Shown here: positions 25,732 through 34,836 of the stretch, piece by piece
How the letters are laid out: each line of letters starts with the position of its first letter
Numbering within the stretch: the stretch's first letter is position 1
Source of the DNA: Veillonellaceae bacterium
GTDB lineage: Bacteria; Bacillota_C; Negativicutes; UBA1444
Assembly: GCA_012798135.1 (NCBI GenBank)
Contig: JAAZNU010000019.1
Location: forward strand, 1 to 64,000
Direction: 5' to 3'
DNA: 64,000 nt
The notes under the pieces: model-generated
The model's database searches: none
What the model saw: only the letters and a program-made list of their open reading frames with translations
What the model was told of the DNA's origin: nothing
Program-made: the position numbers and the translations under genes

Positions 25732-26680
25732 CTATACGGGTTCCCGGGAAGCGTTCGCGGCAGCGATGATGAAACTAGCGGCGGAAGACAGCCGCTACAT
25801 GATCATATCGCCGGACTCGATGAAAGCCATGCGGGTGGTCGGGTTCGCCGAAAAATATCCGGACCGGCTGATTGAACTGGGCATTGCCGAACAAAACGCC
25901 GTGGCCTGTGCGGCCGGCATGGCCACCTGCGGGCTGGTCCCCTTTGTGGCCACCTATTCCGGCTTCATTACCATGCGGGCCTGCGAACAGGTCCGCACCT
26001 TCGTGGCCTATCCCAAAGTCAATGTCAAACTGGTCGGCGCGAATGGCGGCCTGTTCGGCGGGGAGCGGGAAGGCGTTACGCATCAGTTCTTCGAAGATTT
26101 GGGCATCCTGCGCTGCATTCCCGATATGACGATCGTCGTTCCGTCGGATCCGTCCCAGGTGTTTGCCGCCACCCTGGCTATCGCCAAGTATGAAGGTCCG
26201 GCGTTCCTGCGGGTTTCCAGCGGCCGTGAACATGTGATCTTTGATCACGAGATTCCGTTTGAGCTGGGCAAGGCCAGAACTCTGGCCGACAATGGCAAGG
26301 ATGTTGCGTTGATAGGTTGCGGCTTCATCATGAGCCGGGTGCTGGAAGCGGCGGAAAAACTGCAACAACAGGGAATCAAAGCGACGGTGCTGGAAGTGCA
26401 CACGCTGAAACCGCTCGACTCGGCGGCTATCGCTGCGCTGGCAACGGCAACCGGCGCCGTCGTGACAGTGGAAGACCATAATGTCATTGGCGGTCTGGGC
26501 AGCGCGGTGGCGGAAGTCATCGCCGAACAGGCGCCGGCGGCGCTGGTGCGGGTCGGCTTGCAGGATGTATTCCCCGAATCCGGTCCGGCGGAGGCGCTGT
26601 TGGATTACTACCATATGGGCGTCGACGATATCGTGACCGCCGCCAAGGCCGCGATGGGCAGGCGGGACGCCCGCAAATAA
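25724..26680 (+). CDS. Transketolase, C-terminal subunit
   Basis: Pyrimidine-binding plus C-terminal domains of the split transketolase, 318 residues: RLIELGIAEQNAVACAAGMA (with the catalytic Glu), FSGFITMRACEQ-type SGFITMRACEQVRTF, HQFFEDLGILRCIPDM, and VVTVEDHNVIGGLGSAVAEV. Start is GTG, seven bases after AGGGGGG; a TTG six bases earlier is too close to it. Last gene of the sigma-54 operon; an inverted repeat surrounds its stop codon. Confidence 0.9.
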   Translation: MSNYTGSREAFAAAMMKLAAEDSRYMIISPDSMKAMRVVGFAEKYPDRLIELGIAEQNAVACAAGMATCGLVPFVATYSGFITMRACEQVRTFVAYPKVNVKLVGANGGLFGGEREGVTHQFFEDLGILRCIPDMTIVVPSDPSQVFAATLAIAKYEGPAFLRVSSGREHVIFDHEIPFELGKARTLADNGKDVALIGCGFIMSRVLEAAEKLQQQGIKATVLEVHTLKPLDSAAIAALATATGAVVTVEDHNVIGGLGSAVAEVIAEQAPAALVRVGLQDVFPESGPAEALLDYYHMGVDDIVTAAKAAMGRRDARK

Positions 26681-26690
26681 ATTGCGGGCG
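26668..26690 (+). terminator. Hairpin over the operon's last stop codon
   Basis: Perfect nine-base-pair stem (CGCCCGCAA/TTGCGGGCG) with a five-base loop; the TAA lies in the loop region. There is no T run after it, so it may be an mRNA 3'-end stabiliser or a weak terminator rather than a classic one. Confidence 0.5.
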
Positions 26691-26699
26691 GTCCTTCGG

Positions 26700-26729
26700 T
26701 TGACAATGCAATGGCAGACAGGCTATATT
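26700..26729 (+). promoter_or_regulatory. Sigma-70-type promoter of tyrS
   Basis: Perfect TTGACA and TATATT with an 18-base spacer. The RNA would start near 26736, leaving a leader of about 95 bases before tyrS. Confidence 0.7.
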
Positions 26730-26756
26730 TATTATGCGGTCTGCGCTGGGTCAAGA

Positions 26757-26790
26757 CCCGTCCCTGACTGGGGATGGGTTTTCCCTTTTT
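26757..26790 (+). terminator. Attenuator-like hairpin in the tyrS leader
   Basis: An eight-pair stem (CCCGTCCC/GGGATGGG, one G-T pair) with a six-base loop is followed by TTTTCCCTTTTT. A smaller stem just upstream (GGGT/ACCC) uses the same bases and would exclude it. There is no T-box core, so the control, if any, is of another kind. Confidence 0.45.
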
Positions 26791-26829
26791 AGAAAGGCGC
26801 AGCCTGATGCGTAAGGAGGGTTTTCCACG

Positions 26830-28047
26830 ATGTCTGTACTGGATACGCTGGTTGAGCGCGGTTTTGTTCATCAACTGACGCACGAAGAAGAGATCGCCGA
26901 ATTATTGGCGAAGGAGAAGATAACTTTTTATATCGGCTTTGACCCGACCGCGGACAGCCTGCATGTCGGCCACTTCCTGGGAATGATGGTTATGGCGCAC
27001 ATGCAGCGGGGCGGTCATCGGCCGATTTGCCTGATCGGCGGCGGAACCGCCATGGTGGGCGATCCGTCCGGCAAAACCGACATGCGCAAGATGATGACGC
27101 GGGAGACCATCCAGCATAATGGCGAATGCTTCAAAAAGCAGATGCGGCGCTTTATCGACTTCAGCGATGACAAAGCGTTGATGCTGAATAATGCGGATTG
27201 GTTGCTGCAACTCAATTATGTCGACATGCTGCGCGATGTTGGCGCGAATTTTTCCGTCAACCGGATGCTGACGGCCGAGTGTTACAAGCAACGGCTGGAG
27301 CGCGGCCTGACTTTCCTTGAGTTCAATTACATGATCATGCAGGCGTACGATTTTCTGGAGTTGCACCGCCAAACCGGCTGTGTCATGCAGATGGGCGGCG
27401 CGGACCAGTGGTCGAATATTTTGGCGGGCGCCGATTTGATCCGCCGCAAGGAGAGCAAGCCGGCGTATGGTTTGACATTCACTCTGCTGACCACGAGCGA
27501 CGGCCGGAAAATGGGCAAGACGGAAAAAGGCGCCCTCTGGCTCGACCCCGAAAAAACTTCACCGTATGATTTTTATCAGTACTGGCGGAATGTCGATGAC
27601 GCGGATGTGCAAAAGTGCCTGGCCTTGCTCACTTTCTTGCCGATGGCGGAAGTACGTCGTCTGGGTGCGTTGAAGGATCAGGAAATCAACACCGCGAAAA
27701 AAGTTCTGGCCTATGAAGTGACGCAGCTGGTGCATGGCCAGGAAGCTGCCGACAAGGCGCGGCAGGCGGCCGAAGCCTTATTTGGCGGCGCAGGTGCTCT
27801 GGACAATGCACCTACAGTGACTATTTCCCGGGAAATGATCGGATCGAAACTGGTCGACGTGTTGGCGGCCGCCGGGATTTTTGCGTCCAAGGGTGAAGGC
27901 CGGCGATTGATCCAGGGCGGCGGCCTGTATGTAGCCGATGTGAAGGTGGCCGACCCCGAGTATGTGTTGGGCGTGGATTTGTTTGACGGCAATAGTGTGT
28001 TGATCCGCAAAGGCAAGAAGAGTTACTATCGGCTTATGCTGGCCTAG
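26830..28047 (+). CDS. tyrS: Tyrosyl-tRNA synthetase
   Basis: Class I aminoacyl-tRNA synthetase that charges tRNA-Tyr; 405 residues. It has the HIGH-type motif HVGH (45-48), [19 protein letters not shown] [16 protein letters not shown] in the tyrosine pocket, GGADQWSNI, the KMSKS-type motif KMGKT, and an S4-like RNA-binding C-terminus ([20 protein letters not shown] to GKKSYYRL). AAGGAGGG precedes the ATG. Monocistronic, with its own promoter and terminator. Confidence 0.97.
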   Translation: MSVLDTLVERGFVHQLTHEEEIAELLAKEKITFYIGFDPTADSLHVGHFLGMMVMAHMQRGGHRPICLIGGGTAMVGDPSGKTDMRKMMTRETIQHNGECFKKQMRRFIDFSDDKALMLNNADWLLQLNYVDMLRDVGANFSVNRMLTAECYKQRLERGLTFLEFNYMIMQAYDFLELHRQTGCVMQMGGADQWSNILAGADLIRRKESKPAYGLTFTLLTTSDGRKMGKTEKGALWLDPEKTSPYDFYQYWRNVDDADVQKCLALLTFLPMAEVRRLGALKDQEINTAKKVLAYEVTQLVHGQEAADKARQAAEALFGGAGALDNAPTVTISREMIGSKLVDVLAAAGIFASKGEGRRLIQGGGLYVADVKVADPEYVLGVDLFDGNSVLIRKGKKSYYRLMLA

Positions 28048-28086
28048 AATGCGCAATGATCGGGATTCATGGATGGTGGAATAAAA

Positions 28087-28116
28087 TGTGGATAATTGTG
28101 TGGAAACTGTGGACAA
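28087..28116 (+). other. Cluster of DnaA-box-like 9-mers
   Basis: Three 9-mers in the same direction: TGTGGATAA (a perfect DnaA box read on the minus strand as TTATCCACA), TGTGGAAAC (two mismatches) and TGTGGACAA (one mismatch), starting at 28087, 28099 and 28108. No AT-rich unwinding element, dnaA or dnaN gene is nearby, so this is not a replication origin. It could be a DnaA-binding or titration site. Confidence 0.5.
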
Positions 28117-28162
28117 TGCCTGAGTTGTGCGCTTAGATGGTGTCGGCACGTAACAGTCCTCA

Positions 28163-28206
28163 AAAAAATACCCGCACGGCGATTTTTCGCCGGCGGGTAT
28201 TTTTTC
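28163..28206. terminator. Bidirectional terminator between tyrS and the leuD-like gene
   Basis: AAAAAATACCCGC..GGCGA and TCGCC.GCGGGTATTTTTT form a long hairpin with a four-base loop and A/T runs on both sides. Confidence 0.85.
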
Positions 28207-28283
28207 AGTTGCGATGGAGGAATCAGCGGAAAAGTCATCCGGCATCCAGACGACTTTGGCCATGGATACGGACCGTTATCGGT

Positions 28284-28769
28284 TTATACCCGTTTCTTCA
28301 AATAGGGAACCAAGCCGCCATCCAAGACCAATTCCATGATGTGCGGCGGAATTTTGCTGCATTTATAACTTTCATTTTTGGTCAGATTGTGAATCATTCC
28401 GTTCGACAGATCAATTTCGATTTCATCCTGGTCGGCGATTTTGTCGGTTTCGGCGCACTCGATGACCGGGATGCCCAGATTGATCGCATTGCGATAAAAA
28501 ATCCGGGCGAAAAACTTTGCCACAATGGCGCCGATGCCGAGGTGGCGAAGGGTGAGCGGGGAAGTTTCGCGGCTCGATCCGGAACCGAAGTTGACGCCCG
28601 CCACCATGATGTCGCCTCGCTTAACTTTTGAGAAAAAATCTGGATCCACCGCGCTCATGGCATATTTTGCGGCGTCGGCAATGCTCAGTTCCATGTACTG
28701 CGGCGGGGAAATGATGTCGGTATTGATGTTGTCGCCATATTTGAGGGCGCGGCCTTTAATGTTGCTCAT
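28284..28769 (-). CDS. Aconitase-family hydro-lyase, small subunit (LeuD-like)
   Basis: Swivel-domain subunit of a two-part aconitase-type dehydratase, 161 residues: GRALKYGDNINTDIISP at the start, VNFGSGSSRETSPL (substrate-binding loop), AKFFARIFYRNAINLGIPV. The family includes isopropylmalate isomerase, citraconate/citramalate hydro-lyase, homoaconitase and 2,3-dimethylmalate dehydratase. No other leucine genes (leuA, leuB) are near, while a CoA-transferase and an HMG-CoA-lyase-like gene lie upstream, so a catabolic hydro-lyase acting on citraconate or citramalate is favoured. It is 12 bases behind the large subunit. Confidence 0.88.
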   Translation of the reverse strand: MSNIKGRALKYGDNINTDIISPPQYMELSIADAAKYAMSAVDPDFFSKVKRGDIMVAGVNFGSGSSRETSPLTLRHLGIGAIVAKFFARIFYRNAINLGIPVIECAETDKIADQDEIEIDLSNGMIHNLTKNESYKCSKIPPHIMELVLDGGLVPYLKKRV

Positions 28770-28781
28770 ATCGGCTCCTCC

Positions 28782-30044
28782 TTACAAGTATTCGCGGGGA
28801 TCGGCGATTGTCCCGGCGATGGCGCTGGCGGCAACCGTCATGGGCGATCCCAGATAGATTTGGGCTTTTTTACTGCCCATGCGGCCGATAAAGTTTCGGT
28901 TTGTCGACGAAATGCAGACTTCGCCATCGGCCAGCAACCCCGAGTGCAAACCTACGCATACCCCGCAGGTCGGGGCCAGGATGACGGCGCCGGCTTCCGC
29001 CAGGGTAGCCAGGAGCCCGTCGCGCGAGGCCTGCATCCAGATATCCTGGGAGGCGGGGGAAACCAGAAGTCTGGTTCCTGGCTTGACTTTACGGCCTTTC
29101 AGAACTTTTGCCGCAGCGGCCAGGTCGTTATAGCGGCCGCCGGTGCAGGACCCGATATAGGCCTGGTCGATCCTGGTTTCGGCAAGCTGCTCGATGGCGG
29201 CGACATTGTCAACCTCATGCGGACAGGAAACCATCGGCGACAGATTGGCGGCGTCAAACGTAAGTGTCTGGCAATAAACGGCGTCCGGGTCGCTTTCCAG
29301 CATGGTATAGGGGGTGGTAACCTTATGAGCGGTCAGGTATTCGACGACTTTTTCATCCGGTTTCATCAGGCCGGCCTTGGCCCCCATTTCGACCGCCATA
29401 TTGGTGATGGCCAGGCGCTCGTCCATGGACAAGCCGCTGATGGTATTTCCCTGATATTCGACGGTTTTATAAGTGGCGCCGGCGTGGCCGATGGCGCCGA
29501 TGGTCTTCAGTGAAATATCCTTGGCCATGACTCCGGGCTTGAGGCTGCCGCTCCAGATTACCTGGATAGTTTCCGGCACTCGCAGCCACGTTTTGCCAGT
29601 GATCAAAACGCCAAGCATTTCTGTCGATCCCACGCCGGTGGCGAAAGCACCCATGGCCCCGCCCATGCAGGTGTGGGAGTCGGTGCCGAGAACTACGGTT
29701 CCCGGCAACACATGGCCTTTTTCCGCCATAATCTGATGGCAGGGGCCAATAAATTCATAGTAGTTGTCCACGCCATATTTTTTGGCCCAGTCACGCGTAA
29801 ACTTGACAATCTCGGCTTGATTAATCGATGCCGGCGGCGTGTAGTGGTCGGAAATGACCACTACTTTTGAAGGATCCCAGATTTGATCCTTGATTTCTTT
29901 CATCCGTTCGGCGATTTCCACCCGGGGGCCGAGAATATCATCCAGCATCGCTTTGTCGATGTTTACCCACAGAATATCGCCGGCGCTGGCTTCAGGAATG
30001 CCGGCGCCTATCGCCAGAATTTTTTCCGACATGGTTTTGCCCAT
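28782..30044 (-). CDS. Aconitase-family hydro-lyase, large subunit (LeuC-like)
   Basis: Catalytic [4Fe-4S] subunit, 420 residues. Cluster cysteines are in GSCTGGRYND and in CGVC; GTDSHTCMGGAMGAFATGVG holds the third region. Other landmarks: VISDHYTPPASINQA at the start and FIGRMGSKKAQIYLGSP near the end. AAGGAGG precedes the ATG by seven bases. Together with the small subunit it would add or remove water from a methyl-branched dicarboxylic acid; see the operon context for the citraconate proposal. LeuC-type, but not necessarily leucine synthesis. Confidence 0.88.
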   Translation of the reverse strand: MGKTMSEKILAIGAGIPEASAGDILWVNIDKAMLDDILGPRVEIAERMKEIKDQIWDPSKVVVISDHYTPPASINQAEIVKFTRDWAKKYGVDNYYEFIGPCHQIMAEKGHVLPGTVVLGTDSHTCMGGAMGAFATGVGSTEMLGVLITGKTWLRVPETIQVIWSGSLKPGVMAKDISLKTIGAIGHAGATYKTVEYQGNTISGLSMDERLAITNMAVEMGAKAGLMKPDEKVVEYLTAHKVTTPYTMLESDPDAVYCQTLTFDAANLSPMVSCPHEVDNVAAIEQLAETRIDQAYIGSCTGGRYNDLAAAAKVLKGRKVKPGTRLLVSPASQDIWMQASRDGLLATLAEAGAVILAPTCGVCVGLHSGLLADGEVCISSTNRNFIGRMGSKKAQIYLGSPMTVAASAIAGTIADPREYL

Positions 30045-30080
30045 ACAAAAACCTCCTTCATGGTAGTGGCTCTGCAAGAA

Positions 30081-31337
30081 TTACAGACCCCAGATACGAT
30101 ATAGTCCCAGACCGGCCAAGGCCGACACGACGGCTACGCCGCAGGCGGCTACGATAAACATCTGAATAAACAGTTTGTTTTGTTGTTCCGGAGTGATATG
30201 GGCATTGGCGGCATAAGCGGCCATGGCCAGGGCACCGCCGGTCGAGGCGGGACTGGTGCCGGCGGTATGGGCCGAATTTGTGATTGCCGAGACCAAGTCC
30301 AGTGCGGATACGTTGCCAACCACCGACTGCAAGGAAGAGACCGTCGGAATCAAGGTCGGCATTACGACGCCGGAAGTGCTGGAGAACCAGGACATGATTC
30401 CCGCGGTAAGGCCAATGATAAACGAGGCGGTGCTTTCGGTCATCAAGGTGGACAGGAACTTCGCCAACAATTCGATTCCTTTGAGTTTAATCGCCAGATT
30501 CATCAATACGCCGACACCACAGACCAAAATCAGGGTGCCCCAGGGGATACAAGAAATCGATTTTCGTTCGTCTGCAACTTTCAATAAAAGAAGAATCGCG
30601 CCGATCAAAAAGGCGATCAGACCAACATTGGCCTTGGTGATGAGAACAATCAGGACCATGGCGATAACCCCGACCATGGTGATCCACTGGTCGCGGTTAA
30701 ACGCGGGCAGATCCGATTGGCGCAGGATCTTTTGCGTTTTCAGTTTATGACCGCCCAACGCGAGGTAGAGGATAATGGCCCAGATGGTTTCCGCCATCAG
30801 CGAATTATAGAAATAAGGCATGTCGATTCCTTTGATACCCTGCGCTGCCGACAGCGTGATCCCGATAATACCGGTCGGTGCAATCGGCGAAATGCCGCCG
30901 GCCGCCGAACCTAAGACCGTAATTGGCGCCAATAGCAATGGCGATATGCCGGTTTCGGCGGCCAACGCCATCGAAATTGGCATAGTGAGCGCCATGACCG
31001 GAATCGTACCCGGTCCGATGGCTGCCAGGAAAGTCGTCATCAAGTAGATGGCGATGGGAATCATTTTTGTTTGTTTGCCGGACAGGGCTACGACTTTGCG
31101 GGCGAATAACTCCAATGTTCCGTTGCTTTGCGCAATGCTGAACAAAAATGTAACGCCCAGAAGCATGAGAAAGAGGCTGGTACTCCAGCCGGCCATGACA
31201 TTGGCCTCCTTGAACCCGGCCAAGCGTCCCAGAACCACCGCAAAGGCCATGCAAAGCAGGCCGACGTTCAACTTGCGGAAGAAACCGAGCGCAATAGCGA
31301 CAACCAACATGATTAATGAAATAAGTCCCCAGTTCAT
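30081..31337 (-). CDS. MatC-type dicarboxylate carrier (SLC13-like permease)
   Basis: Polytopic membrane protein, 418 residues with about twelve helices. The N-terminus (MNWGLISLIMLVVAIALGFF, LNVGLLCMAFAVVLG) has the MatC_N pattern of malonate/dicarboxylate carriers, and the second half has NSAHTAGTSPASTGGALA and GIMSWFSSTSGVVMP. It would import the dicarboxylic acid used by the neighbouring enzymes. The gene lies 36 bases upstream of the leuC-like gene and probably shares its transcript; an inverted repeat stands in its own leader. Confidence 0.85.
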   Translation of the reverse strand: MNWGLISLIMLVVAIALGFFRKLNVGLLCMAFAVVLGRLAGFKEANVMAGWSTSLFLMLLGVTFLFSIAQSNGTLELFARKVVALSGKQTKMIPIAIYLMTTFLAAIGPGTIPVMALTMPISMALAAETGISPLLLAPITVLGSAAGGISPIAPTGIIGITLSAAQGIKGIDMPYFYNSLMAETIWAIILYLALGGHKLKTQKILRQSDLPAFNRDQWITMVGVIAMVLIVLITKANVGLIAFLIGAILLLLKVADERKSISCIPWGTLILVCGVGVLMNLAIKLKGIELLAKFLSTLMTESTASFIIGLTAGIMSWFSSTSGVVMPTLIPTVSSLQSVVGNVSALDLVSAITNSAHTAGTSPASTGGALAMAAYAANAHITPEQQNKLFIQMFIVAACGVAVVSALAGLGLYRIWGL

Positions 31338-31393
31338 CAGTCATCATCCTTTCAATCCTGTTTACAGCGCGATGCGAAATTTGCGGTTTAGGT

Positions 31394-31421
31394 CAGTAAT
31401 TTGGTGCATCTGAAATTACTG
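31394..31421. promoter_or_regulatory. Inverted repeat upstream of the MatC-type carrier gene
   Basis: CAGTAATTT and AAATTACTG, a perfect nine-base inverted repeat with a ten-base spacer, 57 bases before the carrier gene and without a T run. It looks like an operator for a dimeric repressor or activator rather than a terminator. The cognate regulator is unknown. Confidence 0.5.
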
Positions 31422-31490
31422 GCAAGGGTTATGAAATAAAGGAAAAGACTTCACCTCCCAGTGCTTCGGCGTGATTTCACTGGTTCCGTG

Positions 31491-32339
31491 CTAGTTGTTG
31501 TCGTCCATCAGCTGATTGGCGAATTGATCCAACTTCAACGCCATGGCGTTAATCTGTTGCACCGAGGCGGCGACATGGCCGACGGCTTCCGCAATCTGAT
31601 TTATGCCGCCTTCGATTTGCGTAGTCTGCTGGTAGGAGGCCTCACTGCTTTCCTGAATCAGCTTCATGATTTGTTCCACTTTTTTGATGGATTCGGCGCT
31701 TCCGGAAGCCAGTTTGCGAATTTCTTCGGCAACCACGCCGAATCCGCGCCCCTGTTCTCCGACCCGCGCCGCTTCAATGGCGGCATTCAGTCCCAATAGG
31801 TTGGTTTGGGAGGATATGTTTCGAATCAGACCCAGCACTTGATCCGTTTCTTGGGCCTGTTTCTGAGATTCCTGCGAGTACTGTGTCACCTTGTGACTGA
31901 GGGCGGCGATTTCTTCCGCCTGGGCCGATATTTGTTCGCTGGTGCTGGCCAAAGTCGAAATAGAATCGGTGAGACTGGTGGCCATTTCCCGGAAACTGTC
32001 ATAGCGTTCGATCGATTCGCTGATTACAATGCTGCCGATGACTTCGTTGCGATCATTGAAAATGGGATTGGCCAAAGCGACATACGGAATTCCCCGGACC
32101 GATTTGTCGATTTTATTAAAAAAGCGTTTCTTTTCCGTGATGGCTTTGTGGGTGGCGCTGCCCGGGCGGATCGCATCGCCGACGGTGACTTTCAGGTCAA
32201 GGGTTTTTGCCGGCTTATACAGCAGGTATTTTTCGCAGTCGGCAATAGTGACGCCATAGTCGGCGGGAACAAAGTCGTTCAGCCTGGCCATGACATAAAG
32301 ATACTTTTCCATTACTTCCTGATCGTTTGGTTGCAACAT
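31491..32339 (-). CDS. Cytoplasmic methyl-accepting chemotaxis protein (YfmS-like)
   Basis: 282-residue chemoreceptor with no membrane segment. Residues 1-115 form a small sensor domain ([40 protein letters not shown], a PAS/Cache-like half), followed by the signalling hairpin with its conserved tip [20 protein letters not shown]. Its length and layout match B. subtilis YfmS-type soluble receptors. GGGAGAA precedes the ATG. Sitting inside the dicarboxylate cluster, it may steer the cell by an internal metabolite of that pathway. Confidence 0.88.
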   Translation of the reverse strand: MLQPNDQEVMEKYLYVMARLNDFVPADYGVTIADCEKYLLYKPAKTLDLKVTVGDAIRPGSATHKAITEKKRFFNKIDKSVRGIPYVALANPIFNDRNEVIGSIVISESIERYDSFREMATSLTDSISTLASTSEQISAQAEEIAALSHKVTQYSQESQKQAQETDQVLGLIRNISSQTNLLGLNAAIEAARVGEQGRGFGVVAEEIRKLASGSAESIKKVEQIMKLIQESSEASYQQTTQIEGGINQIAEAVGHVAASVQQINAMALKLDQFANQLMDDNN

Positions 32340-32488
32340 TGCTTCTCCCTTGCATGAATTTTTATCGGTGATCCGGAATGATGTTCCTGAAAAGAGTATA
32401 AAACGTGGAAAACCCAAAGAAGCCGGCGCCAAAAGGGTCTATACCCGGCTTCTTTGGATTATGTTTGGTTATGGCCGAAGATGAACTG

Positions 32489-33902
32489 TTACCACAGGCC
32501 CAGCACTTTCCACCAGATGCCGCCGACGCCGACCCAGATAATCATATTGACCACTGAGGCACCGAACCCGAGCTTCCACCAAGTGCCCTGATCGACATAG
32601 CCGGCCCCAAAATAGATCGGCGCCGTGCCGGTGGAATAATGGGTCAAGCCGCCGCAAAGGTTGGATAAAAAAGCCAACCGCAAGCGCAGCCAGAAAGGCG
32701 GGTGCGCCGGCCGCGACCGCCACCGCGACGAATGCCGGATACATGGCGGTGACGTGGGCGGTCAGGCTGGCAAAACCGTAGTGCGCGTACATATAAACCA
32801 CGAGCAGAATAACCAAGGCAGGTACCCAGGCAATACCGCCGAGGCTGGCGGCAACGGTTTTGGCAAACCAGGGGATAAAGCCAAGTTTGTTCAGGAAACC
32901 GGCCATGCCGACCAAGCCGCCCATCCACATGAGGGTATCCCAGGGGCCTTTGTCGTCAAGGACATCTTTCCAGGTAAGTACTCCCGACACCAACATCACA
33001 CAAACGGCCATCAGCGCCACCAGAGTGGCGTTCAGTTTGGTGAAGCTGGAGGTGGCCCAGAGAACCAGTGCGCCAATAAACAGAGCTAAGACGATTTTTT
33101 CGTCCCGGCTCATGGAACCGCGTTTAATCAGCTCCTGGGTTGCCAGTTCCTTGGCTTCGGGTGTGTGTTTTAGTTCAGGCGGGTAGATTTTGTAAAGAAA
33201 ATAAGGCATGACAACCAAGGCGACGATTCCGGGAACGGATGCCGCTAATGCCCAGAGGCCCCAGCTGATGTCGATTTTCAGTACTTGTTTGGACAAAACG
33301 GCAACCAATGGATTGGCCGCCATCGCGGTCATGAACATGGCTGATGTGATGCAGTTGCACTGAAATTGTGTTACCATCAGATAAGAGCCGATGCGACGGG
33401 AAGATTTGCCGTCGGGTTCGGAACTGAATGCCGAACAAAGACTTCTGACGATCGGGTACAGTACGCCACCGCCACGGGCGGTATTGGAAGGAGTGGCCGG
33501 CGCCAGAATCAGGTCGCTGATGCACAGGACATAACCCAACTTCAAAGTTTTATCACCAATCGCCCGCATCAGCATATAAGCGATTCGACTGCCCAGGCCG
33601 GTTTTGATAAAACTGCGGGCAAACAGGAAGGCGCATACGATCAACCAGATGGTTGCATCCGAAAAACCGGATAGGGCCTGCGGCACCGTCAATGTGTTTG
33701 TCAGTGCGCAGACGGTGATGCCAATCAAGGCCATGGCGCCCATCGGAAGCGGGTTCATGATGATGCCGACAATCGTAGCGACAAAAATCGCCAACAAGTG
33801 CCAAGCTTGCGGTTTTAGTCCGGCAGGAACGGGTAGAAACCAAATGATGGCGCCGAGTATGGTTACCAGAAGAAAAGATTTCCCTTTACCCATCCGAGTC
33901 AC
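32489..33902 (-). pseudogene. DASS/SLC13 anion transporter, frameshifted near the C-terminus
   Basis: Divalent anion:sodium symporter family carrier (CitT/YbhI-like), about 471 residues when repaired. Good family features include NPLPMGAMALIGITVCALT, RGGGVLYPIVRSLC and LAPATPSN. After ALAVGFF the frame shifts: the protein would end in about 70 unrelated residues, whereas the genuine end (LSNLCGGLTHYSTGTAPIYF to WWKVLGLW) lies in the next frame. The break is at a run of six A (32667-32672, plus strand); five would restore the frame. It could be a sequencing or assembly error, a true mutation or slippage-based switching. Without the last helices transport is unlikely. Confidence 0.82.
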
Positions 33903-33920
33903 TCCTTGTTATTTATTTTT

Positions 33921-34835
33921 TTAGTTTAAGCATTCATAGAGCTTCGCTTTGGCGAGATGGCTATTGATCGGCGCCTCCACCTTTTCGCCGACCAGACCGA
34001 CGACATCCAATAGCTTTTCACGGGAAACTCCGGTAGCGATGTTCATATCCCGCATCATGTTGATCATGTCTTCGGTGGCGGTGTTGCCGGCGGCGCCCGG
34101 CGCAAACGGACATCCGCCTAGTCCGGCGATGGAGGTTTCAAATGCGGTGATTCCGGCCATCAAGCCAGCCAAAGTATTTGACAGCCCCATGCCCCGGGTA
34201 TCGTGTAGGTGCAGCGCCAAGTCAACATCCGGGAAATTTTGCCGCATATAAGTTGACAAAGCATAGACACGATCCGGGGTGGCCACGCCGATCGTATCGG
34301 CCAGCACTATTTTTTTGACGCCAAGCTGATGAATCCGTTTTGCCAGCGCACCGACCGCTTCCGGTTGCACCCAACCTTCAAAGGGGCAGGCAAAAGCGGT
34401 GGCCAGGTCAACCCGAACGGTCATCCCCGGCAGCGAGTCGAGCATTTTTGCCAAGTCGGCGATCGACTCGTCGTGGGTTCGATTGATGTTGGCCCGGTTA
34501 TGGGAAGTGGAAACCGAGATCACGCAGGCTACTTCCCGAATTCCCGCATCCCAGGCCGACTGTGCCCCCCGCAGGTTGGGGACGAGCGCGCTGCCGTTTA
34601 TTTGGCCGTTATATTTTGCCAAAATCGTTCGGCAAACATCGGCGGCATCCGCCAATTGGGGGATTGCTTTCGGTGAAACAAACGAAGTTAATTCGAAATT
34701 TTTTAGTCCCGCCGCAATGAGCCCTTCAATGATGGCGACTTTATCGGCGGTTGGGATGAAAGTCTTCACATTCTGGAACCCATCCCGTGGTCCGACTTCC
34801 GTGATGGAAACGCTTGCCGGCAAATTTTTGAACAC
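33921..34835 (-). CDS. HMG-CoA lyase family protein (possible citramalyl-CoA lyase)
   Basis: TIM-barrel lyase of the HMGL family, 304 residues. It has EVGPRDGFQN (metal- and substrate-binding), NLRGAQSAWDAGI, HLHDTRGMG, and the full active-site loop GLGGCPFAPGAAGNTATED with its catalytic cysteine. The reaction class is splitting a branched hydroxyacyl-CoA into acetyl-CoA and an oxo acid. Next to a class III CoA-transferase and an aconitase-type hydro-lyase, citramalyl-CoA to acetyl-CoA plus pyruvate is the simplest fit; ordinary HMG-CoA lyase is the alternative. Only one base lies between its start and the CoA-transferase stop. Confidence 0.88.
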   Translation of the reverse strand: MFKNLPASVSITEVGPRDGFQNVKTFIPTADKVAIIEGLIAAGLKNFELTSFVSPKAIPQLADAADVCRTILAKYNGQINGSALVPNLRGAQSAWDAGIREVACVISVSTSHNRANINRTHDESIADLAKMLDSLPGMTVRVDLATAFACPFEGWVQPEAVGALAKRIHQLGVKKIVLADTIGVATPDRVYALSTYMRQNFPDVDLALHLHDTRGMGLSNTLAGLMAGITAFETSIAGLGGCPFAPGAAGNTATEDMINMMRDMNIATGVSREKLLDVVGLVGEKVEAPINSHLAKAKLYECLN

Positions 34836-34836
34836 G

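Noticed and set aside
28087..28116. Replication origin
   Set aside because: Only three boxes, with no AT-rich unwinding region and no dnaA, dnaN or gyrase genes beside them.
28284..30044. Leucine biosynthesis leuCD
   Set aside because: No leuA or leuB nearby; the catabolic neighbours fit better. It cannot be fully excluded, so no gene symbols were given.
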